The position numbers were made by a program, and so were the translations under genes. The notes beneath the pieces are model-generated. The model had not been told where the DNA came from, searched no databases, and saw nothing but the letters and a program-made list of their open reading frames with translations. This document shows positions 51,379 to 61,045 of a stretch of 64,000 bases of DNA, in pieces; position 1 is the first letter of the stretch, and each line of letters begins with the position of its first letter. This DNA comes from an uncultured SAR116 cluster alpha proteobacterium (GTDB lineage Bacteria; Pseudomonadota; Alphaproteobacteria; Puniceispirillales; Marisalimonadaceae), in contig CACBDG010000005.1 in assembly GCA_902537945.1 (NCBI GenBank), forward strand, positions 1 through 64,000, read 5' to 3'.

Positions 51379-52926
51379 GTGAACGGAGCAGAAAGTTTAG
51401 TTGGTACTTTATTAGAAGGTAATGTTGACGTTTGTTTTACTAATCCTGGAACATCAGAAATGCATTTTGTTGCAGCTTTAGATAAATATCAAAATATGCG
51501 AAGCGTTTTATGTCTTTTTGAGGGATGTGCTACTGGTGCTGCTGATGGTTACTTTAGAATGAAAAGATCGCCAGCATCAACTTTACTACATTTAGGTCCT
51601 GGATTAGCAAATGGCCTTGCAAACCTACACAATGCAAAAAAAGCTTATTCAGGAATTGTTAATATAGTAGGCGAGCACGCTCTTGATCATATAAAATTAA
51701 ATGCTCCGTTAACTTCTGATATTGAAGGAATAGCAAGTCCAGTTTCCCATTGGGTAAAAACAAGTAAATCTTCAAAAAATATTGCAAATGATGGTGCTGA
51801 AGCTATTAGACAAGCAAATGTAAAACCTGGGCAAATTGCAACTTTAATCTTGCCTGGTGATACTGCATGGAATGAAGGAAATAAAATTGAGTCGATTGAG
51901 TTAAATATGAAATCTAATATTGTTTCTTCTAAAATGATAGACGAAGCAATCTTAGAACTTCAAGATGCAAAGAATCCTCTAATTCTTGTTGGCGGTGAGG
52001 CTTTAGAAGAAAACAACCTTATTAAATTGGCAAAAGTAGCGGACAAAATAGGCTGTCCAATTAAAACTGACTGGTTTAATGCTCGATTAGATAAAGGTGC
52101 GGGAAGAATCAATTCTGTAAGAATACCATATGTTGTTGATAAAGCAGTTGAAGTTCTTAAAGACTTTGACACCATTATAATAATAGGAGCTAGACGACCA
52201 GTCGCCTTTTTTGCATATCCAAATAAGCCTGGAGTCTTAACACAAGATTCTACTAAATTTTTTGAATTAGCTTCTATATCAGATGATATCACTTCAGTTG
52301 TCGAAGAGTTATCAGATAGGATTGGAATATCAAATAATACTCCTAGTACTATTTCAAAATTTGACATTCCAGACATTCCTAAAGGTCCAATTAACCCAAT
52401 GTCATTGGGAATGGTATTAGGTGCATTAATCCCAGAAAATGCGATCATAGTTGATGAATCTGTAACTACTGGAAGAGAATTCTTTTATCAAACTTCAGGA
52501 TCACATCCACATACATGGCTGAATAACTGTGGAGGATCTATAGGATTTGGAATGCCTGTAGCAATTGGAGCGGCAATATCATCTCCAGATCAAAAAGTTA
52601 TTTCATTAGAAGGTGATGGAAGTGCCATGTATACTGTCCAGTCTTTATGGACTATGGCAAGAGAAAATTTAGACATAGTTGTACTAATTTTTGCAAACCA
52701 AAGTTACAAGATCCTTCAGGGAGAATTAACAAACGTAGGCGTTGATAACCCAGGAAAATCAGCAATGGAAATGTTGTCTTTAAAAGATCCAGCATTAGAT
52801 TGGGTCTCTATATCAAAGGGAATGGGAGTAGACGCCGTTAAAGTTGAAAACATTGAAGATTTAGTAAAATATTTTAAACATGGACTTAAAGAAAAAGGCC
52901 CATTTCTAATTGAAGTTTTGATTTAA
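51379..52926 (+). CDS. Thiamine-pyrophosphate enzyme, acetolactate-synthase-like
   Basis: About 515 residues from GTG 51379, preceded by GGAGGG; the track's TTG is 12 nt upstream inside that ribosome site. The N-terminal Pyr domain has CFTNPGTSEMHFVAAL and catalytic Glu in LFEGCATGAADGY; the C-terminal PP domain has LEGDGSAMYTVQSLWTMARENLDIVVLIFAN (the GDG-to-N TPP motif). It resembles ilvX/benzoylformate-decarboxylase-type proteins, not IlvB, so acetolactate synthesis is doubtful. Probably a 2-oxoacid decarboxylase or C-C lyase, with the neighbouring hydrolase. Confidence 0.83.
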   Translation: MNGAESLVGTLLEGNVDVCFTNPGTSEMHFVAALDKYQNMRSVLCLFEGCATGAADGYFRMKRSPASTLLHLGPGLANGLANLHNAKKAYSGIVNIVGEHALDHIKLNAPLTSDIEGIASPVSHWVKTSKSSKNIANDGAEAIRQANVKPGQIATLILPGDTAWNEGNKIESIELNMKSNIVSSKMIDEAILELQDAKNPLILVGGEALEENNLIKLAKVADKIGCPIKTDWFNARLDKGAGRINSVRIPYVVDKAVEVLKDFDTIIIIGARRPVAFFAYPNKPGVLTQDSTKFFELASISDDITSVVEELSDRIGISNNTPSTISKFDIPDIPKGPINPMSLGMVLGALIPENAIIVDESVTTGREFFYQTSGSHPHTWLNNCGGSIGFGMPVAIGAAISSPDQKVISLEGDGSAMYTVQSLWTMARENLDIVVLIFANQSYKILQGELTNVGVDNPGKSAMEMLSLKDPALDWVSISKGMGVDAVKVENIEDLVKYFKHGLKEKGPFLIEVLI

Positions 52927-53028
52927 ATATTTTTAATGTAATAAATTTGAAATAAAAATTATTTACAAAGACATAGTTTTGAGAATTCATCTGGTTTGAA
53001 TTGATGAGATTAAGTTAGATTTTACCAA

Positions 53029-55161
53029 ATGAAACTCAAAACCTCAAATTCTGAGGTTAGATTGTCTTTAAATAAAATCACAAAAAAATTAATTAATAAT
53101 CAAAATGACAGATATTTTGACAGAGAAATTAGCTGGTTATCTTTTAATGAAAGAGTTTTACTACAAGCATATGATAAGACAATTCCTTATGGTGAAAGAC
53201 TTAGATTTGTAACAATTTCTTCAGAAAATTTAGATGAATTTTATATGGTTCGAATAGCTGGGCTACATCAGCTTATAAGTCAAGGTTTCAATACAGTTCC
53301 TGAAACTGGAATGAGAGCAGATGAATTATTAAAAACAGTACTTAATGCTTCCATAGATTTAAAAAATAAACAGCAACGATGTTTGAATTATTTATTGAAT
53401 GAAAAGGAAGATTGTGATGTTTCAATTTTGTTTGATAATAAATGGACTAAAAATGAATTAGAATGGCTTAAAGAATATTATGAACAAAATATTCTACCTC
53501 TTTTAACTCCAACCACGTTAGATCCTGCACACCCTTTTCCTTTTATCCAAAATAAAGGCAAATGTGTATTAATGGAGATGAAAGATACAAAAAACAAAAA
53601 TATAAATTGTGTGGTTTTACTTCCTGATAATATAGATAGATTTATAAGATTACCTGGTGAAAATCAGAGATATGCTATGCTGGAGAACTTAGTTACAAAG
53701 TTTGTTCATTTAATTTATCCTGAATATAAATTATTAAAATCAGGCATGTTTAGAGTTATCAGAGATGCCGAAATTGAAATAGATGATGAAGCAGATGACT
53801 TAATAGGTCAATTTGAAACTGCAATTAAAGCCAGAAAAAGAGGTGGTATTGTATCTTTAACCTTTTCTCATGATTTATCTAAATCTGCTCAAAAACTTTT
53901 AACTAGGGAATTAAATATCCCTGACGATCATATATATGTTGCGCAAGGATTTGTTGGGATCAATGACTTTACTGAAATAATAAATAATCTACCCAAACAA
54001 AATATATTCAAACCGTACAAACCCAGAATGCCACAAAGAATATTAGACTTTAAAGGAAATTGCTTTTCGGCAATAAAAAATAAAGAAATAATTGTTCATC
54101 ATCCTTACGAAAGTTTTGATGTAGTTTTAAGTTTGCTTCAACAGGCAGCAACAGATAAAAATGTTTTAACAATTAGACAGACTTTATATAGAACAACACC
54201 TGACTCACCAATAGTAAAAGCTTTGGTGTCCGCTGCTGAGTCAGGAAAATCTGTTATTGCAGTAATTGAGCTGAAAGCTCGATTTGATGAAGAAAATAAT
54301 GTTCAACTAGCTAGAGTATTAGAACAAGCTGGTGCACAAGTTGCTTACGGCCTAGTTGATTTAAAAGTACATGCAAAATTATCTTTAATAACAAGAAAAG
54401 AGGGTAAAAAATTAGTTTCTTACGCTCATTGTGGAACTGGTAATTATCATCCACATACTGCTAAAATTTATACTGACTTTTCGTTATTCACTATCGATAA
54501 AAATATTTGTGAGGACGCTAGATCAGTATTTAATTTTCTTACCAGTCATGTTCAGCCAAAACAATTAAATAAGATGATCATTTCACCCAACTCTTCATAC
54601 GATTGGTTAATTGAGAGAATTGATAATGAAATGCAAAATGCTAAAGATGGTTTTGAAAGTGGAATTTGGATTAAATGTAATGCGATTGTAGATCAAAAAA
54701 TAATTGAAAAATTCTATGAAGCATCTAATGCAGGGGTAAAAATTCATTTGATGGTTAGGGGTATTTGTTGTCTACGCCCTAATGTTAGAGGAATGTCTGA
54801 AAACATTATAGTAACTGCAATTATAGGAAGATTTCTTGAACATGGAAGAATATATGTTTTTGCAAATAAAGGAAAATTTCAGTCTGAAAGTAATTTAGTA
54901 TATATAGCATCTGCTGATATAATGCCTCGTAATTTATATCATAGAGTTGAGGCTTTTATACCTCTAGAAAACAAAACAGTTCGAGGTCAAGTCCTAGACC
55001 AAGTATTACCTGCTCTAATAAACGACACAAAAAATACTTGGCAATTAAATAAAAATGGAGAATACTCCAAAAGACAAAATAAGGACAAAACATTTTGTGC
55101 GCACACTTATTTTATGAAAAACCCAAGTTTATCAGGTCAGGGAAGCTTAGCTAAAATATAA
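53029..55161 (+). CDS. ppk1: Polyphosphate kinase 1
   Basis: A 710-residue enzyme that makes polyphosphate from ATP. RYFDREISWLSFNERVLLQAYDKTIPYGERLRFVTISSENLDEFYMVR is the PPK1 N-terminal domain, LTIRQTLYRTT and VIELKARFDEENNV are in the catalytic core, and YAHCGTGNYHPHTAKIYTDFSLFT contains the phosphorylated His. PPX follows after 2 nt. No clear ribosome site precedes the ATG. Confidence 0.95.
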   Translation: MKLKTSNSEVRLSLNKITKKLINNQNDRYFDREISWLSFNERVLLQAYDKTIPYGERLRFVTISSENLDEFYMVRIAGLHQLISQGFNTVPETGMRADELLKTVLNASIDLKNKQQRCLNYLLNEKEDCDVSILFDNKWTKNELEWLKEYYEQNILPLLTPTTLDPAHPFPFIQNKGKCVLMEMKDTKNKNINCVVLLPDNIDRFIRLPGENQRYAMLENLVTKFVHLIYPEYKLLKSGMFRVIRDAEIEIDDEADDLIGQFETAIKARKRGGIVSLTFSHDLSKSAQKLLTRELNIPDDHIYVAQGFVGINDFTEIINNLPKQNIFKPYKPRMPQRILDFKGNCFSAIKNKEIIVHHPYESFDVVLSLLQQAATDKNVLTIRQTLYRTTPDSPIVKALVSAAESGKSVIAVIELKARFDEENNVQLARVLEQAGAQVAYGLVDLKVHAKLSLITRKEGKKLVSYAHCGTGNYHPHTAKIYTDFSLFTIDKNICEDARSVFNFLTSHVQPKQLNKMIISPNSSYDWLIERIDNEMQNAKDGFESGIWIKCNAIVDQKIIEKFYEASNAGVKIHLMVRGICCLRPNVRGMSENIIVTAIIGRFLEHGRIYVFANKGKFQSESNLVYIASADIMPRNLYHRVEAFIPLENKTVRGQVLDQVLPALINDTKNTWQLNKNGEYSKRQNKDKTFCAHTYFMKNPSLSGQGSLAKI

Positions 55162-55163
55162 GT

Positions 55164-56621
55164 ATGAATGAAGTAGCTTTAAGTTTCTATAGGAAGATAA
55201 ATAAAGGTAAATTAGCAATAATCGATATTGGTTCTAATTCTATTAGACTTGTTATATATCCTCAAAATGGTAAATACCCTTTTCCATTATTCAATGAAAG
55301 AATAAATTGTAAGCTCGGTGAAGGTTTATCATTGAGCAAAAATATTTCAAGTCAATCAATTTCAAAATCTTTGTCAGCTATAAAGCGTTTTGCATATATA
55401 ATAAAAACAATGTCTGTAAAACATCAAATAATTATAGCAACTGCAGCTGTTAGAAAAGCCAATAATGCAAAAGAATTTTTACGTCCTGCAGAAAAACTTC
55501 TTAATCATAATATTAAAATCTTGTCTGCTAAAGAAGAAGCTGATTATGCCTCTTTAGGAGTTCTTAGCAACATAAAAGTTGATAAAGGGCTTATAGCAGA
55601 TTTAGGAGGAGGAAGTTTAGAACTTATTCTTATTCAAGATGGAAAAAAGATAAAATCAACGAGTATTGATATTGGACACTTATCTCAAATTACTAGTGAA
55701 GAAATCAGAAAAGAAATTAATAAAGTTAAATGGCTGAATAAATCTAAAGGTCTTACATTGTTTGGAACAGGTGGAAGTTTTAGAGCTCTAGGCTCTGCCT
55801 ATATAAAGAATTATAATTATCCACTCTCATTATTGCATGGATTAAAATTCGATGTCGAAAGAGGGATAATCCTTTTGGATCAAATGTCAGATGAAAACAA
55901 AGAAGTATTAGGTATACCTCCTGGTAGAACAGATACTATTTCAACTGCAGCAAAGATAATAACTCACCTGATTTTATCATCAAATGTAAAAAATATTATG
56001 ATTAGTGGAACAAGTATAAGAGATGGATTGATAGCAGAATTAAATAAAGAAAATAGGATCAATCCAGATAAAGTTGCTTACTATAATGTACTTGCAAAAA
56101 ACCAAAGATTTAATGGCATGCAAACTAAAATAAAAAAAATATTCAGTCCTATATTTCAAAAAATTGCAGATAAAGATCTTGAGAGGGTATTTAAAATTAG
56201 TACTAATCTTTCAGATATTTCTTGGGACGAACAGCCAGATATGAGAGGTAATATTGCCGCAAACAAAATCTTATCACTACCTGTAAGAGATTTAACTCAT
56301 ATTGAGAGGGTATGGATGGCCAAAGTTGTTTATCACAGATATGTTGGTACTAAAGATAAACAACAAATTGATAAAAGAATAATCAATTTACTTTCAGAAA
56401 AGCAAAAAATTTCATCTTATGCTATAGGTTTAGGATTAAGATTTTTATATAATTTTAGCGCAGGATTACCAGAAAATTTGGATAGCATTAAATTTAAGAT
56501 TAAGAAAAATAAATTAACTTGTAAAATAAAACCTGAAGCCAAAGCCCTCATGGATGAAGAAAACGAACGAAGATTAAAAAACTTTTCTAATGCCTGTAAT
56601 TTAAATTATGAGATTATTTAA
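55164..56621 (+). CDS. ppx: Exopolyphosphatase (Ppx/GppA family)
   Basis: A 485-residue ASKHA-fold phosphatase: LAIIDIGSNSIRLVIY near residue 17, ILSAKEEADYASLGVLSNI and GLIADLGGGSLELILIQDGKK near 135-165 are the Ppx/GppA motifs. It degrades polyphosphate, or pppGpp. It starts 2 nt after ppk1, so synthesis and breakdown are co-expressed. Its end touches the convergent methyltransferase gene. Confidence 0.92.
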   Translation: MNEVALSFYRKINKGKLAIIDIGSNSIRLVIYPQNGKYPFPLFNERINCKLGEGLSLSKNISSQSISKSLSAIKRFAYIIKTMSVKHQIIIATAAVRKANNAKEFLRPAEKLLNHNIKILSAKEEADYASLGVLSNIKVDKGLIADLGGGSLELILIQDGKKIKSTSIDIGHLSQITSEEIRKEINKVKWLNKSKGLTLFGTGGSFRALGSAYIKNYNYPLSLLHGLKFDVERGIILLDQMSDENKEVLGIPPGRTDTISTAAKIITHLILSSNVKNIMISGTSIRDGLIAELNKENRINPDKVAYYNVLAKNQRFNGMQTKIKKIFSPIFQKIADKDLERVFKISTNLSDISWDEQPDMRGNIAANKILSLPVRDLTHIERVWMAKVVYHRYVGTKDKQQIDKRIINLLSEKQKISSYAIGLGLRFLYNFSAGLPENLDSIKFKIKKNKLTCKIKPEAKALMDEENERRLKNFSNACNLNYEII

Positions 56622-57479
56622 TCATTTAATTGCCGAAACATAATTAATACATGCTTTATAATTTGTTACATCATTAACTCTTCTTTTTTTGCATAATTCA
56701 ACCATTTCATTCTTAACGATTAATAGTTTTTCACTAGATAAATTCTTTTCTGATAATATTTTTGCTCTTGGTCCAATTCCCATAAGAATATTTGCGTTGT
56801 CTCTTACACTATCTTTAGTTGAAATTGAAGTATAAACTTTATCAACATTAATATTTTTAAACCCTGAGAATTCAAGAATTTCTTTTATATATTCTTCATC
56901 ATTAAATGCAAAAGGACCAGGTTGTTTTGTTATTTCTGGAAGATCTTCTTGAGTATATTTAGTTATAATTTCCATACCTTCAATGAAGAATTCGTTTTTC
57001 ATCAAATCTGTCCAACAAACAAAATGTAGAGAACCGTTTGTTTTCATTGATGAATGTATATTTTGAAAAGCATCAAATGGATTTTCAAAGAACATTACGC
57101 CAAACCTTGATATAACTTTATTAAAATAATTTTTTTTAAATTTATAATTTTGTACATCACAGTTTATAAATTCGATTTTATTAATATTTGAAAATTTACT
57201 CTTTGCATGTTCTAACAGAGTATTAGATATATCAGCTCCAACAACATGACCAGTATTATCTAATAATTTAGATGTTTGATAAGTTGTTTCTCCACCTCCA
57301 CAACCAATATCTAAAACATGATCAGATTTTTTAATATTAGCTTTTAAAAAAAGTTTTTTAGTTAGAATAGAAAATCTTTCATTCATGGCATCATCAAATT
57401 TTACCCACTTTGGGCCAGATTTTTCGTTCCAGTACTCAGATTGCTCTATGTTAATAATTTTTTGCTTCATATCATTCAC
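56622..57479 (-). CDS. Class I SAM-dependent methyltransferase
   Basis: A 285-residue methyltransferase: DHVLDIGCGGGETTYQTSKLL (SAM motif I, about residue 54), VVGADISNTLLEHAKSKF, and VISRFGVMFFENPFDAFQNIHSSMKTNGSLHFVCW. This FGVMFF..P..AF block is common in an alphaproteobacterial methyltransferase family of unknown target. It follows the ACR3 gene by 30 nt but lacks the cysteine layout of arsenite methyltransferase ArsM. Confidence 0.83.
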   Translation of the reverse strand: MNDMKQKIINIEQSEYWNEKSGPKWVKFDDAMNERFSILTKKLFLKANIKKSDHVLDIGCGGGETTYQTSKLLDNTGHVVGADISNTLLEHAKSKFSNINKIEFINCDVQNYKFKKNYFNKVISRFGVMFFENPFDAFQNIHSSMKTNGSLHFVCWTDLMKNEFFIEGMEIITKYTQEDLPEITKQPGPFAFNDEEYIKEILEFSGFKNINVDKVYTSISTKDSVRDNANILMGIGPRAKILSEKNLSSEKLLIVKNEMVELCKKRRVNDVTNYKACINYVSAIK

Positions 57480-57509
57480 TCTTATTACGCTGTAGTATAG
57501 TTGGTAATT

Positions 57510-58562
57510 TTAAGTATACTTAAAATATTTTTCTTTAAATTTCAAAGCAACGGAAACTAGTAATATTAGTATAGGTACTTCAACAAGAGGACCAATAACA
57601 GTTGCGAAAGCCTCTTTTGATGCAAGGCCAAAAGTGGCAATTGAAACTGCAATAGCTAATTCAAAATTATTTGAAGCTGCAGTGAATGATAAAGAAGTAG
57701 CCTTTGGATAATTAATATTAGAAAACCTGCTGATACCAAAACTAATAAAAAACATGATTAGAAAATATATGACTAAAGGAATTGATATTGTTAAAACATC
57801 TAAAGGTAGTTTTAAAAGTTCATTTCCTTTTAGAGTAAACATAACAATTATTGTAAATAACAGCGCAATTAAAGTTATAGGACTTATTCTAGGAAGAAAC
57901 TTGTTCTCGTACCATTCTTCACCATATCTTTTAACTAATAATGATCTTGTCACAAAACCTGCTAAAAATGGAATACCAAGATAAACTAGAACTATTTTAG
58001 CAATGTAAAATATTGAAATATCAATAATTTGACCGTCATATCCAAAAAATTCAGGCAAAATTTTTAAAAAAAACCATGCATAAGGTGCAAAGAAGATAAT
58101 TTGAAAAATTGAATTAAAGGCAACTAATCCTGCTACATATTCTGAACTTCCTCTAGCCAACTCATTCCAAACAAGAACCATTGCTATACATCTAGCTAGA
58201 CCAATTAGTATGACACCAGTCATATATTCAGGCTTATCAGAAAGAAAAGTAAGAGCTAAAAAAAACATTAATGCAGGGCCTATTATCCAATTTTGAAATA
58301 AAGACAAAGCTAAAACTTTCCTATCTTTAAAAACTTCAATTATTTTTTCATATTTTACTTTTGCTAGAGGTGGATACATCATTAAAATAAGCCCTATTGC
58401 AATAGGAATATTTGTATTACTGTAAGTTATTGAATCAAGAAATTTAGGCATATTTAAAAAAACATTACCTATAACTATACCTATAATCATTGCAAGAAAT
58501 ATCCATAGAGTTAGGTATTTATCTAAAAATGATAGATTTAATTTTTTATGTTTTGGATACAT
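57510..58562 (-). CDS. arsB: ACR3 family arsenite efflux transporter
   Basis: A 350-residue, ten-helix transporter. The ACR3 signatures are visible: [39 protein letters not shown], the conserved Cys in [20 protein letters not shown], and [22 protein letters not shown], with [13 protein letters not shown] near the end. ACR3 exports As(III). It begins 7 nt after phnM stops, so it is in the phn operon, consistent with arsenate entering through phosphate transporters under phosphorus stress. No arsC or arsR is seen here. Confidence 0.9.
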   Translation of the reverse strand: MYPKHKKLNLSFLDKYLTLWIFLAMIIGIVIGNVFLNMPKFLDSITYSNTNIPIAIGLILMMYPPLAKVKYEKIIEVFKDRKVLALSLFQNWIIGPALMFFLALTFLSDKPEYMTGVILIGLARCIAMVLVWNELARGSSEYVAGLVAFNSIFQIIFFAPYAWFFLKILPEFFGYDGQIIDISIFYIAKIVLVYLGIPFLAGFVTRSLLVKRYGEEWYENKFLPRISPITLIALLFTIIVMFTLKGNELLKLPLDVLTISIPLVIYFLIMFFISFGISRFSNINYPKATSLSFTAASNNFELAIAVSIATFGLASKEAFATVIGPLVEVPILILLVSVALKFKEKYFKYT

Positions 58563-58569
58563 CTTTTAT

Positions 58570-59715
58570 TTAAGCAACTTCTCGACCACTTGCCCATACT
58601 TTTCTAATGATTGGTAAATCCTTTTTAATACTTAATCGTACCAAATCTGCTTTTAAACCTTCTTTTATCATTCCTCTATCATTTAAGCCTGTAACTTTAC
58701 AGGGGTTAGCAGTTACTGCAGCGATACTTTTGGGTAAATTATTAGATTTTATGCCCCACATTATCGCTGCCATCATCAATGATGAAGGCACGTAATCAGA
58801 ACTTAAAATGTCTAGAAGATCTTTATCAATAAGTGATTGAGCTGAAACATTACCTGAATGAGATCCTCCTCTTACTAAATTTGGTGCTCCCATTATTATT
58901 TTTATGTTACTGCTTTTACACTTTGTTGCTGCTTCAAGAGTGGTTGGAAACTCAGCTAAATTTATACCTTGTGAACAACTCTCTTCCACATCAGAAATTG
59001 TAGTATCATCATGACTAGCCAATACTGCATTTAATCTTTTACTAAATTTTATTGTTTCATTTTTATGTTTTTTACCAAACATTTTTTGAAGATCTTTTAA
59101 GTATGAAAAGTGTTGTTGAATTTGTGATTCCGAAAGACCAAATTTTCCCGATAAATAAACTTTGAACTGTGAAACATCACGAAACTGTCTTTGGCCTGGT
59201 GTGTGATCCATAAGACTAACTATTTTTACCTTATCCTGATTGTTGAATTCTTCTAACTCCTGAATTAAATTTTCTGAACATATTTCAGCTCTTAGATGAA
59301 TAAAATGATCAATCTTAAAAGATTTGTCTTTTGATAAGTTATTGATAGAGGTGGCTGTTTCTCTCGCATATTTGTCATATCTATGTACACCATCTCTGTT
59401 AATAGATCCTACTCTTAAAGCATCGAAAACAGTTGTAATACCTGCAGATGCTAATTCTCCATCATGAGCTGTAAGAGCATTATTTATAGGCCAATTTACA
59501 CCAGGTCTTGGTTTTAGATGCCTTTCTAAATTATCTGTGTGAAGTTCAACTAAACCTGGAATTAAGTAATCTTCACTGCAATCTATAGATCTAGGTAAAG
59601 AGCTTTTTCCTTTATTGACCCTTTTAATAAACCCATCTTTTAATTGAATACTCCCCAAAAAGACTTCGTCTTCAGTTACAATATTAACATTATTTAAAAT
59701 GACATCAGACATCAT
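58570..59715 (-). CDS. phnM: Alpha-D-ribose 1-methylphosphonate 5-triphosphate diphosphatase PhnM
   Basis: A 381-residue amidohydrolase-fold enzyme of the C-P lyase pathway: CSEDYLIPGLVELHTDNLERHLKPRPGVNWP carries the metal-binding HxD, and FIHLRAEICSE, SLMDHTPGQRQF, VLASHDDTT and MGAPNLVRGGSHSGN are the following PhnM motifs. It removes pyrophosphate to give the substrate of PhnJ. AAGGA precedes the ATGATG start. It is separated from phnN by a reverse-oriented DUF1045 gene, unlike the E. coli LMN order, and continues into ACR3. Confidence 0.93.
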   Translation of the reverse strand: MMSDVILNNVNIVTEDEVFLGSIQLKDGFIKRVNKGKSSLPRSIDCSEDYLIPGLVELHTDNLERHLKPRPGVNWPINNALTAHDGELASAGITTVFDALRVGSINRDGVHRYDKYARETATSINNLSKDKSFKIDHFIHLRAEICSENLIQELEEFNNQDKVKIVSLMDHTPGQRQFRDVSQFKVYLSGKFGLSESQIQQHFSYLKDLQKMFGKKHKNETIKFSKRLNAVLASHDDTTISDVEESCSQGINLAEFPTTLEAATKCKSSNIKIIMGAPNLVRGGSHSGNVSAQSLIDKDLLDILSSDYVPSSLMMAAIMWGIKSNNLPKSIAAVTANPCKVTGLNDRGMIKEGLKADLVRLSIKKDLPIIRKVWASGREVA

Positions 59716-59738
59716 GAAATCCTTAAATATCCATACAT

Positions 59739-59756
59739 ATGACTCTAATATTACAG
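59739..59756 (-). promoter_or_regulatory. Possible PhoB box upstream of phnM
   Basis: Read on the reverse strand, CTGTAATATTAGAGTCAT has the 7-4-7 layout of the Pho box (CTGTCAT-N4-CTGTCAT): 6/7 in the first half and 5/7 in the second. It is 24 nt upstream of the phnM start, rather close, in the divergent promoter region shared with the DUF1045 gene. A chance match in AT-rich DNA is possible. Confidence 0.4.
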
Positions 59757-59816
59757 TTTTTTTAAAAGTTAAAATATATTAATTAAATTGAAACAAAACT
59801 ATAATATGTAAATCTC

Positions 59817-60524
59817 ATGGAAGAATATTATAAAAGATATGCAATATATTATGCACCTTTTGAAAATTCAGAGCTAGATGTGTTTGGTAAATGTTGGTTA
59901 GGATGGGATCCTTATAAAGGTTTAGAAACTACTAAGTCAGATCTTTCAAGTTCACCCAATTTACAGAAATTTTCTAGATTTGTACTTGCACCAAAACAAT
60001 ATGGATTTCATGGCACAATAAAAGCTCCATTTAGATTAAAGGATGGGTATACCTATAATGATCTTGAAAATAAAGTTTGTGAAATATCAAAACAAATACA
60101 TAGTTTTCATTTAGACGAACTAATTATTAAAAAATTAGGTAATTTCATTGCATTAATTCCTACTAATAATCTCAAAGTAAATGAAGTATCTAATAAATTT
60201 GTAGAAGGATTAGATTATTTAAGAGATGAGCTTTCTGAAGATGAATTAAAAAAAAGAAATCCTGAAAAATTAACCCCAAATCAAAAAAAAATGCTCTATA
60301 AGTGGGGTTATCCTTATGTATTTAATGAATTCAAATTTCACTTAACTCTTACCAGTAAATTAAATATTGAAGAAATTGATGGCGTGTTTAAATCTCTTCA
60401 AAACATTTTAAAACAAGTTAATTTAAGTAAGATAAACTTTAATAATATTTGTATTTTTGGACAAAAGAGTGATGAAAAATTTTATTTTATTAAAAGATTT
60501 AAATTTAATAATTCAAAGCATTAA
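59817..60524 (+). CDS. DUF1045 phosphonate-metabolism protein (2H phosphoesterase fold)
   Basis: A 235-residue protein with YYAPFENSELDVFGKCWLGWDP at the start and two catalytic 2H motifs, FHGTIKAPF (His about 65) and FHLTLTSK (about 175). This is the family described as putative phosphonate metabolism protein (TIGR03223), predicted to be a cyclic phosphodiesterase that could open the 5-phosphoribosyl 1,2-cyclic phosphate product of C-P lyase. It is in reverse orientation within the phn cluster, divergent from phnM, and its end overlaps phnN by 20 nt. Confidence 0.87.
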   Translation: MEEYYKRYAIYYAPFENSELDVFGKCWLGWDPYKGLETTKSDLSSSPNLQKFSRFVLAPKQYGFHGTIKAPFRLKDGYTYNDLENKVCEISKQIHSFHLDELIIKKLGNFIALIPTNNLKVNEVSNKFVEGLDYLRDELSEDELKKRNPEKLTPNQKKMLYKWGYPYVFNEFKFHLTLTSKLNIEEIDGVFKSLQNILKQVNLSKINFNNICIFGQKSDEKFYFIKRFKFNNSKH

Positions 60525-61041
60525 TTAAGTTATTTACGCCAGTTTCTAAATCAATGTCATTTTTAACATAGATTGTATCCGAAGGTAATTTTCCAACTTT
60601 TCTATTAAGTCTTTTTTTAATATCATCCTTACTTTCTCTATTTCTTGATATAAGACGGCTTTCAGTAGCTTTTTTGGAAGCAATAATGCAAATAATCTTT
60701 GCATCAGGATAACTTTCCCTAATTTGCTTCAAAGCGTGTCTTGATCCATTAAAAATTACATTAACACCTTTTTTCAATTCATTTTCAATATCTTTTGGAA
60801 TACCATATGATAAGGAATGTGCTTGCCAGCTTATTGCAAAAAAACCGTCTTTAACCTTATTTTGAAAATCAGTATTTGATATAGCGATATGGTCTTCATT
60901 ATTTTTATCAAGGGTTCTGGTAATATACCTTTTTACAAAGTAAAAATTTTCTAGCTTAGCTTTTATTTCATTTAATAAAGTATCTTTACCTACCCCAGAA
61001 GCTCCTACAATCACAAATAAATTGCCATTAGTTTTTTTCAT
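60505..61041 (-). CDS. phnN: Ribose 1,5-bisphosphate phosphokinase PhnN
   Basis: A 178-residue guanylate-kinase-fold kinase: Walker A is IVGASGVGKDTLLNEI, followed by FVKRYITRTLDKNNEDHIAIS and the FFAISWQAHSLSYGIP segment typical of PhnN. It makes PRPP from ribose 1,5-bisphosphate, finishing the recycling of the C-P lyase sugar. It starts 4 nt after phnL. Confidence 0.91.
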   Translation of the reverse strand: MKKTNGNLFVIVGASGVGKDTLLNEIKAKLENFYFVKRYITRTLDKNNEDHIAISNTDFQNKVKDGFFAISWQAHSLSYGIPKDIENELKKGVNVIFNGSRHALKQIRESYPDAKIICIIASKKATESRLISRNRESKDDIKKRLNRKVGKLPSDTIYVKNDIDLETGVNNLINALNY

Positions 61042-61045
61042 TAAT

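Noticed and set aside
51960-52448. 162-aa reverse ORF
   Set aside because: Antisense shadow of the TPP enzyme; no recognisable domain.
51379-52926. Acetolactate synthase IlvB of branched-chain amino acid synthesis
   Set aside because: Shorter than IlvB, no ilvN follows, and its neighbours are an SCP2-like protein and a hydrolase, so only the TPP-enzyme family is claimed.
56622-57479. Arsenite methyltransferase (ArsM) next to ACR3
   Set aside because: The conserved ArsM cysteine arrangement is not present and the FGVMFF motif belongs to a general methyltransferase family.
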